64,000 nucleotides of DNA from Halosimplex rubrum (GTDB taxonomy: Archaea; Halobacteriota; Halobacteria; Halobacteriales; Haloarculaceae), in contig NZ_CP058910.1 of assembly GCF_013415885.1 (NCBI RefSeq), forward strand, positions 1,736,001 to 1,800,000, written 5' to 3'. A program made the position numbers and the translations under genes. Below the pieces are notes generated by a model that saw only the letters and a list, made by a program, of their open reading frames with translations, made no database searches and was not told where the DNA came from. The stretch's first letter is position 1. Every line of letters starts with the position of its first letter. Shown one piece after another: positions 36,503 to 44,856 of the stretch.

Positions 36503-39076
36503 TCACCCGGAGAACCGGAGGTCCGAGCCGGCGTCGCTGGCCGCGTAGCGGTCGCCCTCGTCCCAGTCGCGGAGGCTGGACTGGGTCTCGAACAGGGCCG
36601 TGTCGAGGTGGCCGTCGTCGATGGCCGCGCCGTCGCCCAGCGCGTTGCGCGCGGCGTTCTCGGCGAGGAGTTCGATGTCGCTGGCCGCGTAGCCCTCGGT
36701 CCCCTCGACGACCCGGTCCCAGTCGACGGCGTCGGCGACCGGCCGGCCGGCGAGGTGGAGGTCGAGGATCTCCCGGCGGGCGTCGGCACCCGGCGGCGGC
36801 ACCTCGACGCGCTCGTCGAACCGCCCCGACCGGCGGATGGCCGGGTCCACGTCCTCCAGCAGGTTGGTCGCGCCGACGGCGACCACGTCGTCCTCGTCGA
36901 GCGACTCCAGTTCGGTGAGCAGCTGGTTGACCATGCCCTGCCGACTCGACCCTACCCCACTGCGAGAGCCCGCAACGGCGTCTATCTCGTCGATGAAGAG
37001 GAGACACGGCGCGTTCGCGCGGGCGATCTCGAACAGGTCGGCGACGTTGCTCTCGGGCTCGCCCATCCACTTGCTCGTCAGGTCCGCCGGGGAGACCTCG
37101 ACGAACGCGTGGTCGAGTTCGCCCGCCAGCGCCCGCGTGACGTGGGTCTTCCCGCAGCCGGGCGGGCCGTACAAAAGCAGGCCCGAGAGCACGTCGATGT
37201 CGTAGCGGTCGTAGGTCCCCGGATTCGAGAGGGGGTCAAGCACCGTCTCGCGCAGCCTGTCTTTCAGCTCGTCCATCCCGCCCACGTCGTCGAACGAGCG
37301 GTCCACGTCGACGGTGACCAGCGACCGGGCCGACAGGTCTACCCCGTCGGGCTGGACGACGTGGGTCCCCGCCTTGTGGGAGACGCCGACCCACTCGCCG
37401 ATGCTGGAGTCCGTCGACTCGAGGGCCGGTTCGAGGTGAGACTGGCCGATCGGCGCCTCGTCGCGCAGCGCCTCGCGGGCCGCGTTCTCGGCGATCAGCT
37501 CGAGGTCGCTGGCGGCGTAGCCGACCGTCCGCTCGACGACGGGCGACGGATCCAGGCCGTCGGCCGTCGGTCGGCCGGCGAGGTGGAGGTCGAGGATGGC
37601 CCGGCGGGCGTCGGCGCCCGGCGGCGGCACCTCGACGCGCTCGTCGAACCGCCCCGACCGGCGGATGGCCGGGTCCACGTCCTCCAGCAGGTTGGTCGCG
37701 CCGACGACGACCACGTCGTGGTCGTCCAGCGATTCGAGTTCGGTCAGCAGCTGGTTCACGAGCTGTTGCTCGCTGGAGTTCATGTCGCTCTCGCCGCCGC
37801 GGTCGCCGGCGATACCGTCGATCTCGTCGACGAACAGCAGACACGGGGCGTTCGCCCGGGCGATCGCGAACACGTCGGCGATCTTCTGGGCCGGTTCGCC
37901 CATGTACTTGCTCGTCACGTCGGCGGGCGACACCTCGACGAACGCGTGGCCGAGTTCGCCGGCGAGCGCACGGGTGACGTAGGTCTTCCCGCAGCCGGGC
38001 GGGCCGTGCAAGAGGACGCCGTTGACGACGCTCAGCCCGTACTCGGCGAACCGGTCGGGGTCGGTGACCGGCCGGATCACCTTGTGCTGCAGGGTCTCTT
38101 TCAGGTCGGCCATCCCGCCGACCTCGCCGAAGCCGTGCGCCGGCGCGGGGTCGACCAGCGAGTCGGCGTCCATCTCGACGCCGTCGGGCTGGACGACTTC
38201 GGTCGCCTCGTCGGTGCCGGGCCGCCCGCCGCGGCCGCCCGACGGATCGAGCGGCTCCGGCCCGCTCTCGTGGTTCGTCTCGGCGCCCTCGACGCCCCGG
38301 CCGTCCGCGTCGCTCTCGCTCCCGGTGTCGCCCGCGGAGCCCGTCCCGCCGCCCCGCTGGACCCGGTCGAGGTCGACGTCGTACCCGAAGTCGCCGACGA
38401 CCGTCGGGTCGCCGGAGACCCACTCGGCCACCCAGCCGTCGGGGTGGTCCACGTCGGCGTCGGCCTCGTCGCGGAAGGAGACGAGGTACGCGTGGTCGGC
38501 CGCTTCGGCGCGGAACTCCGCGAGCCAGAAGGGCAGATAGACGCGGCTCACGTCGGTCACGTCGATGCCGCCGTCGGGGTCGAAGTCGTTGGGCAGTCCG
38601 TAAGTGTCCTTGAACTTGTTGAGGAAGACCGCCGCGGCCTCCTCGCCGGCGGCCGCGCGGCGCTCGCGGTAGTCGATCAGCCGCTCGACCAGCACGCTCT
38701 CGGCGCGGTCGTCGGTCGCCTGGAACTCGAGCATCACCGTCGTCCCCAGGCCCGGGTGGTCGGTCCCCAGGTCGAACTCGCCGGGGTCGACCGTCGCCGG
38801 GTCGGCCGTCCCGTCGACGTACTCGTGGACGAACCGGTCGTTGCCCTCGACAAGCCCGTCGACTAGCGTGGTCGTCGTCTCGCGGTTCTCGCCGAACGAG
38901 AGCAGCTCCGAGGCCTCGTACTCGAACTCCAGGCGGAAGACCGGATAGAGGACCCGATGCAGCCGATCGAGGGTCTCGCCGGGACCGAACGGCGTGATCG
39001 CTCGCTCGTCCAGGGCCGCCCGGACCCGCTCCTCGTCGGGCAGCCGACGGTCGAAGGCGAACCGTTTCGGCAGCAC
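36503..39076 (-). CDS. Cdc48-related ATPase with two AAA domains and a novel N-domain
   Basis: AAA+ protein of 857 residues. Two AAA modules each show GPPGCGKT (Walker A), LLFxDEID (Walker B) and GRFDERVEVPPP (second region of homology with Arg finger). The N-terminal 260 residues are not the Cdc48 N-domain and are followed by an acidic Gly/Ser linker. Ninety bases are identical between the two modules (36789-36878 versus 37617-37706), suggesting gene conversion. The start is a GTG, the first possible after an upstream stop. Partners are unknown; it is not in an operon with hutH, which converges. Confidence 0.85.
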   Translation of the reverse strand: MLPKRFAFDRRLPDEERVRAALDERAITPFGPGETLDRLHRVLYPVFRLEFEYEASELLSFGENRETTTTLVDGLVEGNDRFVHEYVDGTADPATVDPGEFDLGTDHPGLGTTVMLEFQATDDRAESVLVERLIDYRERRAAAGEEAAAVFLNKFKDTYGLPNDFDPDGGIDVTDVSRVYLPFWLAEFRAEAADHAYLVSFRDEADADVDHPDGWVAEWVSGDPTVVGDFGYDVDLDRVQRGGGTGSAGDTGSESDADGRGVEGAETNHESGPEPLDPSGGRGGRPGTDEATEVVQPDGVEMDADSLVDPAPAHGFGEVGGMADLKETLQHKVIRPVTDPDRFAEYGLSVVNGVLLHGPPGCGKTYVTRALAGELGHAFVEVSPADVTSKYMGEPAQKIADVFAIARANAPCLLFVDEIDGIAGDRGGESDMNSSEQQLVNQLLTELESLDDHDVVVVGATNLLEDVDPAIRRSGRFDERVEVPPPGADARRAILDLHLAGRPTADGLDPSPVVERTVGYAASDLELIAENAAREALRDEAPIGQSHLEPALESTDSSIGEWVGVSHKAGTHVVQPDGVDLSARSLVTVDVDRSFDDVGGMDELKDRLRETVLDPLSNPGTYDRYDIDVLSGLLLYGPPGCGKTHVTRALAGELDHAFVEVSPADLTSKWMGEPESNVADLFEIARANAPCLLFIDEIDAVAGSRSGVGSSRQGMVNQLLTELESLDEDDVVAVGATNLLEDVDPAIRRSGRFDERVEVPPPGADARREILDLHLAGRPVADAVDWDRVVEGTEGYAASDIELLAENAARNALGDGAAIDDGHLDTALFETQSSLRDWDEGDRYAASDAGSDLRFSG

Positions 39077-39213
39077 GTCAGAGCCCCCCGTCGCGTGCGC
39101 GACTCATTACGCCCGAGTGACACGGTCAGGGGCATCAACGTTCCGACCGACGACGGTCGGGACCGTCGACCGCCGACCGCCGACCGGCCGCGCTCGCCCG
39201 ACGGCCGGGCGCC

Positions 39214-39972
39214 TCAGGCCTCCGCTTCGTCGCTCCCCTCGCGGATCGCCCGCTCGGCAGCCGCCAGCGTCTCGTCGGCGTCGAAGTCGGCGACGATCCC
39301 CTCCAGCGTCTCGCGGTCGGCGTCGACCAACTCGCGGGCGTGCTCGGTGATCGCCGGGACCGCGCGGATCACGTTGTCGACGATCGGCACGTCGGCCGCG
39401 CGGGCCGAGCGGGACATCGGGTTGAGGTCGATGACGACCTCGACTTTGCCCAGCTCGCCCAGCGCCTCGGCGCGGTCGCCGTCCTCCAGCGGGACGAGGA
39501 CGACGTCGGCGTCCCCGATGCCGTCGGCGTCGACCTTCGCTCGCTCGTGGTCCAGCCCCGGGATACGGCCGTCGGCGGTGAGCCCCTTCACCTCGCTGGC
39601 GCCGTGCTCGCGGAGGTGGTCGGCGATCCGCTCCATCCGCTCGGCGGTGCGGTTGAAGAGGTTCACCTCGATGTCGGCGCCCGTCGCTTCCGCCAGGTCG
39701 ACGACCTCGCCGGGGACGAGCGCGGCGACGTTGCCGTTGACGGAGAGGACGGGGTGATCGGCCAGCAGGAGGTGGGCGGCCGCCGCGCGGGCGGCGCCGT
39801 CGGCCGACGGGAGCGTGCGCTCGCCGAGCAGGTAGTCGAACGCCTCGCCGCGGCCCTGGGCGATGAGGCCCTGCCGGGAGGTGATCCCGTCTTCGACCCC
39901 CGCCTCGATGCGGTGGCGGGTGAGCAGCGACTCGTAGCGCGGGTGACTCTCCGGGATGTCGGCGTCGGTCAT
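39214..39972 (-). CDS. 4-phosphopantoate-beta-alanine ligase (archaeal phosphopantothenate synthetase)
   Basis: Archaea-specific CoA-pathway enzyme of 252 residues. IPESHPRYESLLTRHRIEAGVEDGITSRQGLIAQGRGEAFDYLLGE is the diagnostic N-terminal block, LSVNGNVAALVPGE the conserved nucleotide region, and VIDLNPMSRSARAADVPIVDNVIRAVP the C-terminal one. It joins 4-phosphopantoate and beta-alanine using ATP. Its partner, pantoate kinase, is at 41473-42330 on the same strand, separated by a broken regulator and a UPF0058 gene. Confidence 0.93.
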   Translation of the reverse strand: MTDADIPESHPRYESLLTRHRIEAGVEDGITSRQGLIAQGRGEAFDYLLGERTLPSADGAARAAAAHLLLADHPVLSVNGNVAALVPGEVVDLAEATGADIEVNLFNRTAERMERIADHLREHGASEVKGLTADGRIPGLDHERAKVDADGIGDADVVLVPLEDGDRAEALGELGKVEVVIDLNPMSRSARAADVPIVDNVIRAVPAITEHARELVDADRETLEGIVADFDADETLAAAERAIREGSDEAEA

Positions 39973-40134
39973 GCCCGGACGCTCGCGGCCGAGCGCCGAA
40001 AACCCGACGTTTCCGGACCGGACCGCGAGCGGTCGGTGCCGCGTCTCGACCCGGGGCCGACGGGTCGTGACGGCCGGGGACTGGCGGGTCGTGGCCGCCG
40101 GGGCTGGCGAGTCGGGACGGCCGGGGCCGGCGGC

Positions 40135-40870
40135 TCACTCCGCGTCGATCCGGTGGCCGGCGGCCGGGCCGCACTCCGCGAAGAGGGCGGTGAGGAGCTT
40201 GCGCTGGGCGGCCCGGAGGTGCTGGGAGAACGTCGACGGCGAGATATCGAGGTCCGCGGCGACCTCCGCGCCCGTCGTCTCGCGGGGTCGCTCGAAGTAG
40301 CCGGTCCGGTAGGCGGTCACCAGCACCTCCAGCTGACCGTCCGTGAGTTCCCTCGCGAGCACGTCCTGGACCTGATGGCGGAGGAAGAGCGCCCTCGCGA
40401 GGGCGGTCGCGCTTGGCGACCAGGTCGACCGAGGGGTGTTCGTCCGTGACGGAGTCGACGACCGCGCCCGCGTCGCGGGAGGGCAACACCTCGACGACGC
40501 GGCCGTCGCCCTCCTCGGCCCAGAGGTCGCGGAGGAACGCCTCCTCGTCGGCCAGCGTCGTCGCGACGCAGTCGGCGGCCTCCTCGACGTGACAGACCAA
40601 CACGCCGTTCTCGGTGTGGTGGTCGACCAGCCGCTCCTCGACCGGTTCGGCGTCGGTGATCCGGTCGACGGTCGCGGGCGAGGCGTCGCGCACCTCGAAG
40701 AGCTCCAGGCACTCGCCGTCCGACCGCGGCAGGAGCTCCCGGAGTATCCACCGACAGGAGCCACGTTCGGACCCGCTGACGAACGTGTAGTCGGCGCTGG
40801 TCACCCGGAACTCGAGCTCCGTCGGTCGCTCGGCGGGCGCCGCCGTCCTATCGTAGAATTTGAAAGACAT
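40135..40870 (-). pseudogene. Bat-type (bacterio-opsin activator HTH) regulator, frameshifted
   Basis: Two frames together make a Bat-type protein: ELEFRVTSADYTFVSGSE to DEHPSVDLVAKRDR in one, and ARALFLRHQVQDVLARELTDGQLE to LRAAQRKLLTALF (HTH_10) in another, with the change near 40400. Removing one base there restores a continuous protein. The only ATG in the upstream frame (40870) belongs to the palindromic element copy 2, which lies immediately upstream. A single-base sequencing error is an alternative. The C-terminal HTH_10 of this family controls rhodopsin and other genes; the gene sits 3.1 kb from halorhodopsin. Confidence 0.7.
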
Positions 40871-40933
40871 CGCTCGGATGACCGCACGCAGTCGTGCGGT
40901 CGACCGCGCAAACGCTTTCAAATTCTACGATAG
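40848..40933 (-). repeat. 86-bp palindromic element, copy 2
   Basis: Arms CTATCGTAGAATTTGAAAG (40848-40866) and its exact reverse complement (40915-40933) flank 48 bp that differ by one base from copy 1 at 1720-1805 when read on the minus strand. Length is exactly 86 bp in both. The symmetric C/G pair here replaces A/T in copy 1, keeping the stem perfect. It abuts the broken Bat-type gene and supplies the ATG at 40870 in frame with it. Confidence 0.9.
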
Positions 40934-41017
40934 CGGGAACTCCGCGGGTACGGCGGGAAGTGCCTTGTGCGGTTCGACGCGGACGAGTACACCGGGGGCG
41001 AAACCCGCCGTCGTCGG

Positions 41018-41284
41018 TCACCTCGCATACCGGTTCGAACCCTCGGCGTCCGACCGAGGGCGCTCCGCGTCGTCCGTCGCCGATGCGGCCGTCGCGCTCA
41101 GCTCCGCGGAGAGCGCGAACAGCGCCCGCCGGTGTGCGTCCTTCGAGCGGTGGATCGCCGTCGGACCGACCGCCGTGGCATCGCACTCGTCGAACGGGCC
41201 GGTCGCCAGGTCGCGCTCGTCCTCGAACTCCTGTCGGATCAGGACGAACAACGCGTGCAGGTAGAGTGTCTCGCGTTTTCGCAT
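41018..41284 (-). CDS. UPF0058 family protein
   Basis: A small haloarchaeal protein of 88 residues. MRKRETLYLHALFVLIRQEFEDERD, then GPTAIHRSKDAHRRALFALSAEL, match the UPF0058 family pattern (helical, conserved IHxSK..H). Function unknown in the literature I know. The ATG at 41284 gives the family's N-terminus; longer in-frame starts add non-conserved residues. It lies between the pantoate kinase and the Bat-type relic, transcribed on the minus strand. Confidence 0.82.
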   Translation of the reverse strand: MRKRETLYLHALFVLIRQEFEDERDLATGPFDECDATAVGPTAIHRSKDAHRRALFALSAELSATAASATDDAERPRSDAEGSNRYAR

Positions 41285-41472
41285 GGGTGGCGTGGTAGGT
41301 GGCCCCGCGGCGCCGCGGGCCGATGGGTCGAAGGCACGAACCGGGGTGGGGTGGTGGGAGAGGCGGGACCGAAGCCGCGCGCGTCGTCGGCCCGTCGTGA
41401 CAGACGAGTGCCACGGATGAAAAACGAATACCTGAATAGTACGGTCCACCGCCAGCGAGCGGTAGGCGGCGC

Positions 41473-42330
41473 CTACTCCGGGAGCGTCCGGTCGCTCGGC
41501 GGGGCGACCAGCGTCGCTCCCGTCGGGTCGATCCGGCAGGCCGTCGGGTCGTAGCCGGCGTCGCTGAGTCCGGTGTCGAGCGCGAGGACCGTCTGGCCGA
41601 GCATCCCCATCGTCGCCTCGCCGCCGGCCTCGGCCACGTCGGTCACCACCTCGTACACCCGGTCGGTGACCAGGTCCGCCTCCCGGGAGAACTGCCGGGA
41701 CGACGCCACGAGGCGTTCCAGCGTCGGCTCCTGGACGAGCCGGGAGAGCGCCCGCTCGCCGGCCGCCGAGATGGTCGCCGTCTCGCCGCCGATCACCTCG
41801 CTCGTCGACAGCTCCCCGAACGTCTGGAACTCGACGCGCGAGCGGGTCGGCACCGCGTCCATCTCGTTGTGCCGGGGGCTCCCGGGTTCGAGTCGGATCG
41901 GGACGCCACCGTGGAGCTGGCCGACCACGTCGCCCAGCCCGGTGCCGGCCTGGACCTCCGCGCCGTGGGCGATCGTCGCGAGTTCGTACGTCGAGAGCCG
42001 CCGGTCGAGCAGTTCGTTCGTCGCCAGCGCCGCGCCGAGCGCCATCGCGCCGGAGACGCCGAACCCCGAGCCGACGGGCAGGTCCGTCACGCCGCGGACC
42101 GCGACCGTCGCCTCCAGCGCGTCGAGCACGCGCTCGACGGCCTCGATATCGACCGATTCGCCGTTCAGCGTCACCGCGACCGCGTCGGCGGGCCGGACGG
42201 TGACGGTCACGCCCTCCGAGAGCGCCAGTCCCGCGCCGCGCGACCCCGCCTTCGTCGGGTCGTCGGCCCGGTCGACGGTGAAAAACCCCGTCACGTGCCC
42301 GGGGACGAACGCCCGTGCCACCGCTGTCAT
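41473..42330 (-). CDS. Pantoate kinase (GHMP family)
   Basis: Archaeal pantoate kinase of 285 residues, phosphorylating pantoate with ATP before the ligase at 39214-39972 adds beta-alanine. It belongs to the GHMP kinases: ARAFVPGHVTGFF at the N-terminus, GSGFGVSGAMALGAAL as the ATP loop, and a conserved C-terminal region GGEATMGMLGQTVLALD. The pair replaces the bacterial PanC/CoaA route in archaea. About 190 bp separate its stop from the UPF0058 gene. Confidence 0.9.
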   Translation of the reverse strand: MTAVARAFVPGHVTGFFTVDRADDPTKAGSRGAGLALSEGVTVTVRPADAVAVTLNGESVDIEAVERVLDALEATVAVRGVTDLPVGSGFGVSGAMALGAALATNELLDRRLSTYELATIAHGAEVQAGTGLGDVVGQLHGGVPIRLEPGSPRHNEMDAVPTRSRVEFQTFGELSTSEVIGGETATISAAGERALSRLVQEPTLERLVASSRQFSREADLVTDRVYEVVTDVAEAGGEATMGMLGQTVLALDTGLSDAGYDPTACRIDPTGATLVAPPSDRTLPE

Positions 42331-42407
42331 ACTCCCCCGTGGGCGCGGCGCCTGTAATCAGTTTCGTCCTCGGGGCGCCGTCGGCCCCCGACGGACGGGT
42401 CCGCCGC

Positions 42408-42857
42408 TCACGCCCGCTCGCGCTCCGCCGAGCGGTCGTCCTCGCCGTCCGATTCCGCGAGGAACGTCTCGGCGTCGTCGACCGACTCGGTCTCCAGCAG
42501 GCGCTCGACTCTGGTCTCGAACTCCGCGTCGTCGATCTCCCCGCGGGCGTAGCGGTCGCGCAGCTCGGCGAGCGCCTCGTCGGCCTCGTCGGAGCGGCCG
42601 CGGTCGCGGCGCCCGCGTCCGCGCTCGCGGTCGGCCTCCCGCTTCGACTCGTAGTACTTCGCGAGCGCGACCGCGAGCGGCATGCCGCCGCCGAAGCCGA
42701 CCGGGAACGCCACCCAGAAGTAGTCGACGCCGAGGAACATGAGCGAGAAGGCGACGCCGAGCGTCAGGAAGGTGACCGCGCCGGTCGCGACGCCGACGAG
42801 CGGGCTCTCCTCCTCGTCTCCGTCGGGTTCGACGGCGCCGCGTTCGTCGCGTGCCAT
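42408..42857 (-). CDS. SHOCT-domain membrane protein
   Basis: A 149-residue protein: two transmembrane helices (about 25-65), a charged linker (SKREADRERGRGRRDRGRSD), then a SHOCT domain, ALAELRDRYARGEIDDAEFETRVERLLE, a short helical oligomerisation motif, and an acidic tail. Function of such proteins is unknown. The ATG at 42857 precedes an acidic N-terminus. It lies 78 bp upstream of pantoate kinase on the same strand. Confidence 0.8.
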   Translation of the reverse strand: MARDERGAVEPDGDEEESPLVGVATGAVTFLTLGVAFSLMFLGVDYFWVAFPVGFGGGMPLAVALAKYYESKREADRERGRGRRDRGRSDEADEALAELRDRYARGEIDDAEFETRVERLLETESVDDAETFLAESDGEDDRSAERERA

Positions 42858-42994
42858 ACCGGATCGTCGACTGCCCCCCATTTGTATCTACCTCGCCGGC
42901 CGGCTCCGAAGGGCCGAGCGGAGCGCGTCGGCGCCGCGAACGGCGGCGGGGACCCACAGAATTATTGTATCCGCTGTCGGACATCGTATCGAGT

Positions 42995-43297
42995 ATGCCG
43001 TCAGTCAGCGCGCGCCTCCCGGACGAGGAGAAGGAGGAACTGGACGCGGTCGCCGAACTGCTCGACGAGGACCGATCGACGACGATCCGGAAGGCCCTGC
43101 GGGAGGGACTGGCCGAGCTGCGCGTCCGCCGCGCGGTCGAGCGCTACCAGTCGGGCGACGCCTCCGTCGCCGAGGCCGCCCGCATCGCCGGCGTCTCCCT
43201 GGGCGAGTGGCTGGAGATCGCCCACGAGCGCAACCTCACCACCCAGCTGGCCGCCGAGGACCTCGGCGACGACGCCTACACCGCACAGGAGCTATGA
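42995..43297 (+). CDS. UPF0175/RHH antitoxin-like DNA-binding protein
   Basis: A 100-residue protein. The N-terminal MPSVSARLPDEEKEELDAVAELLDEDRSTTIRKAL resembles a ribbon-helix-helix domain, and DASVAEAARIAGVSLGEWLEIAHERNL is a UPF0175-type helix-turn-helix. UPF0175 proteins commonly pair with DUF3368/PIN-like proteins, as here (49-bp gap). This suggests a VapBC-like toxin-antitoxin module in which this is the antitoxin and autoregulator. Confidence 0.8.
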   Translation: MPSVSARLPDEEKEELDAVAELLDEDRSTTIRKALREGLAELRVRRAVERYQSGDASVAEAARIAGVSLGEWLEIAHERNLTTQLAAEDLGDDAYTAQEL

Positions 43298-43346
43298 CCG
43301 GCGGGAACCCCGCCGGGTCGTCGGACTCGACTCGGGGGGCCCGCGG

Positions 43347-43862
43347 ATGAGCCGCATCTACGTCGGCCCGACGAGCCTCTACGCGCTCGGGCAAGTCGGC
43401 GAGCTCGACCTGCTGAAGAGCTTCGACGGCCGGCTCGTCGTCCCCGAGATCGTCGAGGCACAGGTGACGACCGAGCCCGCGCGGAGCGCGCTGGCGTCCT
43501 TTCTCGACGAGACCGACGTGTCGACGGCGGTGCCCGACACCGCCCACGAGCGGGCCGTCGAGGTCGTCGGTATCGACGAGGGCACGCACGAGGCGTCGAT
43601 GCTCGCGGGCGTGATCGCCCACGCGGACCCGAACGACCGCCACGCCGTCGCCGTCGTCTCCGAGGACCGCCGCGTCCGCCGCATCGCCGAAGGTCTGGGA
43701 GGCGCGGTCACCAGCTGTTTCGGCGTCGTCGCGCGCGCCGCCGCCGAGGACAAGTACCTCTCTCGCTCGCAGGCCCGGCGGATCGTCCGCCGCATCGACG
43801 CCAACGGCATCCAGATGACCGGCGAGATGCGCTCGCAGGCGGTCGGTGCGGTCGGGGAGTAG
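43347..43862 (+). CDS. DUF3368/PIN-domain protein (probable VapC-like toxin)
   Basis: A 171-residue PIN-superfamily protein. DGRLVVPEIVEAQV, AMSVVSEDRRVRRIAE-type strands and the terminal block GIQMTGEMRSQAVGAVG fit DUF3368. The acidic residues expected of a PIN nuclease are partly visible (E in EIVEAQ, D in SEDRRVR). Likely an RNase toxin paired with the upstream UPF0175/RHH gene. It ends 124 bp before halorhodopsin and has no obvious functional link to it. Confidence 0.75.
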   Translation: MSRIYVGPTSLYALGQVGELDLLKSFDGRLVVPEIVEAQVTTEPARSALASFLDETDVSTAVPDTAHERAVEVVGIDEGTHEASMLAGVIAHADPNDRHAVAVVSEDRRVRRIAEGLGGAVTSCFGVVARAAAEDKYLSRSQARRIVRRIDANGIQMTGEMRSQAVGAVGE

Positions 43863-43986
43863 CGTCCGCAAACGTTCGGAATCGGATCGTCAATAGCAGG
43901 GGCCGTATGTTGCCGGTCCGGTGTGACACGACCCCCGCATAGTTTGGTACCACATACTACATGGCTCGGGTCAGAATTGTGAACGT

Positions 43987-44820
43987 ATGTCACCAGTGAC
44001 TCCAAGCACCGCCGTCCTCCAGATGAGCCAATCGGACGCGTTCGAGCAGATCAGCAACGACGTCTTGCTCTCGTCGTCGCTGTGGGCGAACATCGCGCTG
44101 GCCGGGCTGTCGATACTGCTGTTCGTGTACATGGGACGGGACGTCGAGGGGACGCGGGCGAAGCTCATCTTCGGAGCGACGCTCATGATCCCGTTGGTCT
44201 CGATATCGAGCTACACGGGACTCGTGTCGGGGCTGACAGTCGGATTCATCGAGATGCCGGCGGGACACGCCCTGGGAGGTGAAGAGGTGATGAGCCAGTG
44301 GGGTCGATATCTGACGTGGGCGCTGTCGACGCCGATGATCCTGCTCGCGCTGGGGCTCCTGGCCGACGTGGACGTGGGTAGTCTGTTCACGACCATCGCA
44401 GCCGATATCGGGATGTGCATCACCGGACTCGCCGCGGCGCTGGTCACCTCCTCGTACGCGCTCCGCTGGGTGTTCTACGGCATCAGCTGTGCGTTCTTCG
44501 TGGTGGTCCTGTACGCCGTCCTCGTCGAGTGGCCCCAGTCGGCGACGGCCGCGGGCACCGACGAGATCTTCGGCACGCTGCGCGCGCTGACGGTCGTGCT
44601 GTGGCTCGGCTACCCGATCATCTGGGCGGTCGGCATCGAAGGACTGGCGCTGGTCGAGTCGGTCGGGCTGACCTCGTGGGGCTACTCCCTGCTCGATATC
44701 GGTGCGAAGTACCTCTTCGCGTTCCTGCTGCTCCAGTGGGTCGCCGCCAACCAGGACGTGGTTCAAACGGCCGGGCTGGGCACCGACGCCAGCGGCGCCA
44801 CGGCCGTCGACGACGACTGA
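43987..44820 (+). CDS. hop: Halorhodopsin (light-driven chloride pump)
   Basis: Seven-helix retinal protein of 277 residues. Helix C reads RYLTWALSTPMILLALGLL, so the residues at the bacteriorhodopsin D85, T89 and D96 positions are Thr110, Ser114 and Ala121, the halorhodopsin TSA pattern for anion transport. The retinal Schiff-base lysine is Lys241 in LLDIGAKYLFAFLLL. The extracellular EMPAGHALGG loop is also halorhodopsin-like. The ATG at 43987 is chosen. No bop, brp or carotenoid genes are in the window; the relic Bat-type regulator lies 3.1 kb upstream. Confidence 0.97.
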   Translation: MSPVTPSTAVLQMSQSDAFEQISNDVLLSSSLWANIALAGLSILLFVYMGRDVEGTRAKLIFGATLMIPLVSISSYTGLVSGLTVGFIEMPAGHALGGEEVMSQWGRYLTWALSTPMILLALGLLADVDVGSLFTTIAADIGMCITGLAAALVTSSYALRWVFYGISCAFFVVVLYAVLVEWPQSATAAGTDEIFGTLRALTVVLWLGYPIIWAVGIEGLALVESVGLTSWGYSLLDIGAKYLFAFLLLQWVAANQDVVQTAGLGTDASGATAVDDD

Positions 44821-44856
44821 CCCGTCGGTGGTCGAGCGGTCTGCCCGCCGTTTATC

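Noticed and set aside
36089-38866. A very long open frame antisense to the AAA ATPase, plus other long antisense frames such as 45076-48144, 8845-10554 and 53913-55898.
   Set aside because: They are rich in Arg, Gly and Asp, lie opposite genuine genes, and result from high GC and codon bias. No conserved domain is seen.
41027-41047. A GGTTCGAACC stretch as a possible tRNA T-loop.
   Set aside because: It lies within the UPF0058 coding frame; no acceptor stem or anticodon arm could be drawn around it.
43987-44820. Bacteriorhodopsin rather than halorhodopsin.
   Set aside because: The helix C residues at the Asp85 and Asp96 positions are Thr110 and Ala121, which cannot pump protons in the bacteriorhodopsin way.
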